Source: Flexivirga meconopsidis (lineage in GTDB: Bacteria; Actinomycetota; Actinomycetes; Actinomycetales; Dermatophilaceae). From it: DNA of 64,000 nucleotides. The notes beneath the pieces were generated by a model, which worked only from the letters and a program-made list of their open reading frames with translations, had not been told where the DNA came from and made no database searches. How positions within the stretch are numbered: the stretch's first letter is position 1; each line of letters begins with the position of its first letter. The stretch lies in assembly GCF_026162425.1 (NCBI RefSeq), contig NZ_JAOBQJ010000002.1, positions 744,001-808,000 on the forward strand, written 5' to 3'. Of the stretch, positions 63,727-64,000 are shown in pieces. The position numbers and the translations under genes are program-made.

Positions 63727-63732
63727 TAGGGT
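63727..63732 (+). promoter_or_regulatory. -10 box for nucS
   Basis: TAGGGT lies 8 nt before GTG 63741, the leaderless spacing. Confidence 0.4.
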
Positions 63733-63740
63733 GGCTGACC

Positions 63741-64000
63741 GTGCGCGTTGTGATAGCCCGGTGCAGCGTCGACTACGTCGGCCGCCTGACCGCCCACCTG
63801 CCGCTCGCCACCCGGCTGCTGATGGTCAAGGCCGACGGCTCGGTGCTGATCCACAGTGACGGCGGCTCCTACAAGCCGCTCAACTGGATGTCGCCGCCCT
63901 GCTCGATGGCGCAACTCGACCCGACCGACGACGAGCGCGAGGAAGGTGTCGTCGCGGTCTGGTCGGTGCAGCACGCCAAGTCCGAGGACCGGCTGCACGT
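63741..64000 (+). CDS. nucS: Mismatch-specific endonuclease NucS/EndoMS (3' end cut by window edge)
   Basis: 86 residues visible from GTG 63741. The N-terminus [20 protein letters not shown] and then [17 protein letters not shown] and [11 protein letters not shown] match the NucS dimerisation/DNA-binding domain. NucS cuts both strands at mismatches and replaces MutSL in actinobacteria and some archaea, acting with the sliding clamp. The nuclease domain and the C-terminal PCNA/DnaN-binding tail lie beyond the window. It is on the same strand as the PotABCD operon but probably transcribed separately. Confidence 0.93.
   Translation, partial: MRVVIARCSVDYVGRLTAHLPLATRLLMVKADGSVLIHSDGGSYKPLNWMSPPCSMAQLDPTDDEREEGVVAVWSVQHAKSEDRLH

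Overview
The window is high-GC DNA from an actinomycete, probably a Micrococcales member of the Dermacoccaceae/Intrasporangiaceae type. That placement is inferred from gene content and is not proven. Supporting signs are a GlgE-type alpha-glucan pathway, NucS, a DUF222/HNH gene, Septum_form lipoproteins and many apparently leaderless starts. The window is densely coding. I see no rRNA, tRNA, CRISPR array, prophage or transposase; the only repeated element is a roughly 45-bp palindrome present three times.

Layout: (1) 1-9.9 kb, mostly minus strand: MetE-like protein (cut by the window edge), two paralogous Septum_form lipoproteins, mnmA, a NifS/IscS-type desulfurase, a divergent lipoprotein, etfA/etfB, a small membrane protein, an enoyl-CoA hydratase and a YbjN-family protein. 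This resembles the mycobacterial ligA-metE-like-mnmA-iscS-etf neighbourhood. (2) 9.9-23.3 kb: alpha-glucan and trehalose metabolism with glgX, glgP, glgE, treS and a maltokinase-branching enzyme fusion. TreS makes maltose, the Mak part phosphorylates it, GlgE polymerises it, the GlgB part branches the chain, and GlgP/GlgX degrade it. Pgm (29.5 kb) links to glucose-1-phosphate. (3) 23.3-35.1 kb: accessory genes including an S53 peptidase, a methyltransferase, a LysE exporter, a DUF222/HNH protein, a DUF2185 protein, a MerR-controlled hydrolase/MFS pair, a P-loop kinase and an LLM oxidoreductase. (4) 35.1-43.1 kb: a tight minus-strand operon running YbbN, Fes-like esterase, second esterase, ATP-grasp enzyme, NCS1 permease and a truncated phosphatase, preceded by marR-icmA.

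(5) 43.2-48.9 kb: PTS general proteins HPr and EI, followed by an RbsABC-type sugar ABC transporter. (6) 48.9-58.1 kb: GNAT, a thiamine-binding-like protein, a response-regulator/TrxR-like fusion, meaB, thiolase, a divergent methylmalonyl-CoA epimerase, two small Tat-exported paralogues, a hydrolase, a zinc-ribbon protein and a 3-hydroxyacyl-CoA dehydrogenase with an odd cysteine cluster. Together with icmA, etf and the hydratase these point to fatty-acid, branched-chain and propionate catabolism. (7) 58.2-64 kb: a stand-alone Cache-like protein coupled to a GntR regulator, divergent from a PotABCD-type importer, then nucS running off the edge.

Most notable observations: the Mak-GlgB junction appears to be built from the palindromic repeat, fusing two genes in frame while the glgB ribosome-binding site and ATG survive. 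An 8-mer of the form CGNCATAC / GTATGNCG recurs on both strands and in all reading frames, and a TANNNT box 6-8 nt before the start codon recurs at about a dozen genes. MerR- and MarR-type operators are visible, and the esterase/ATP-grasp operon has no function I recognise. All calls come from reading the sequence; no database search was run.
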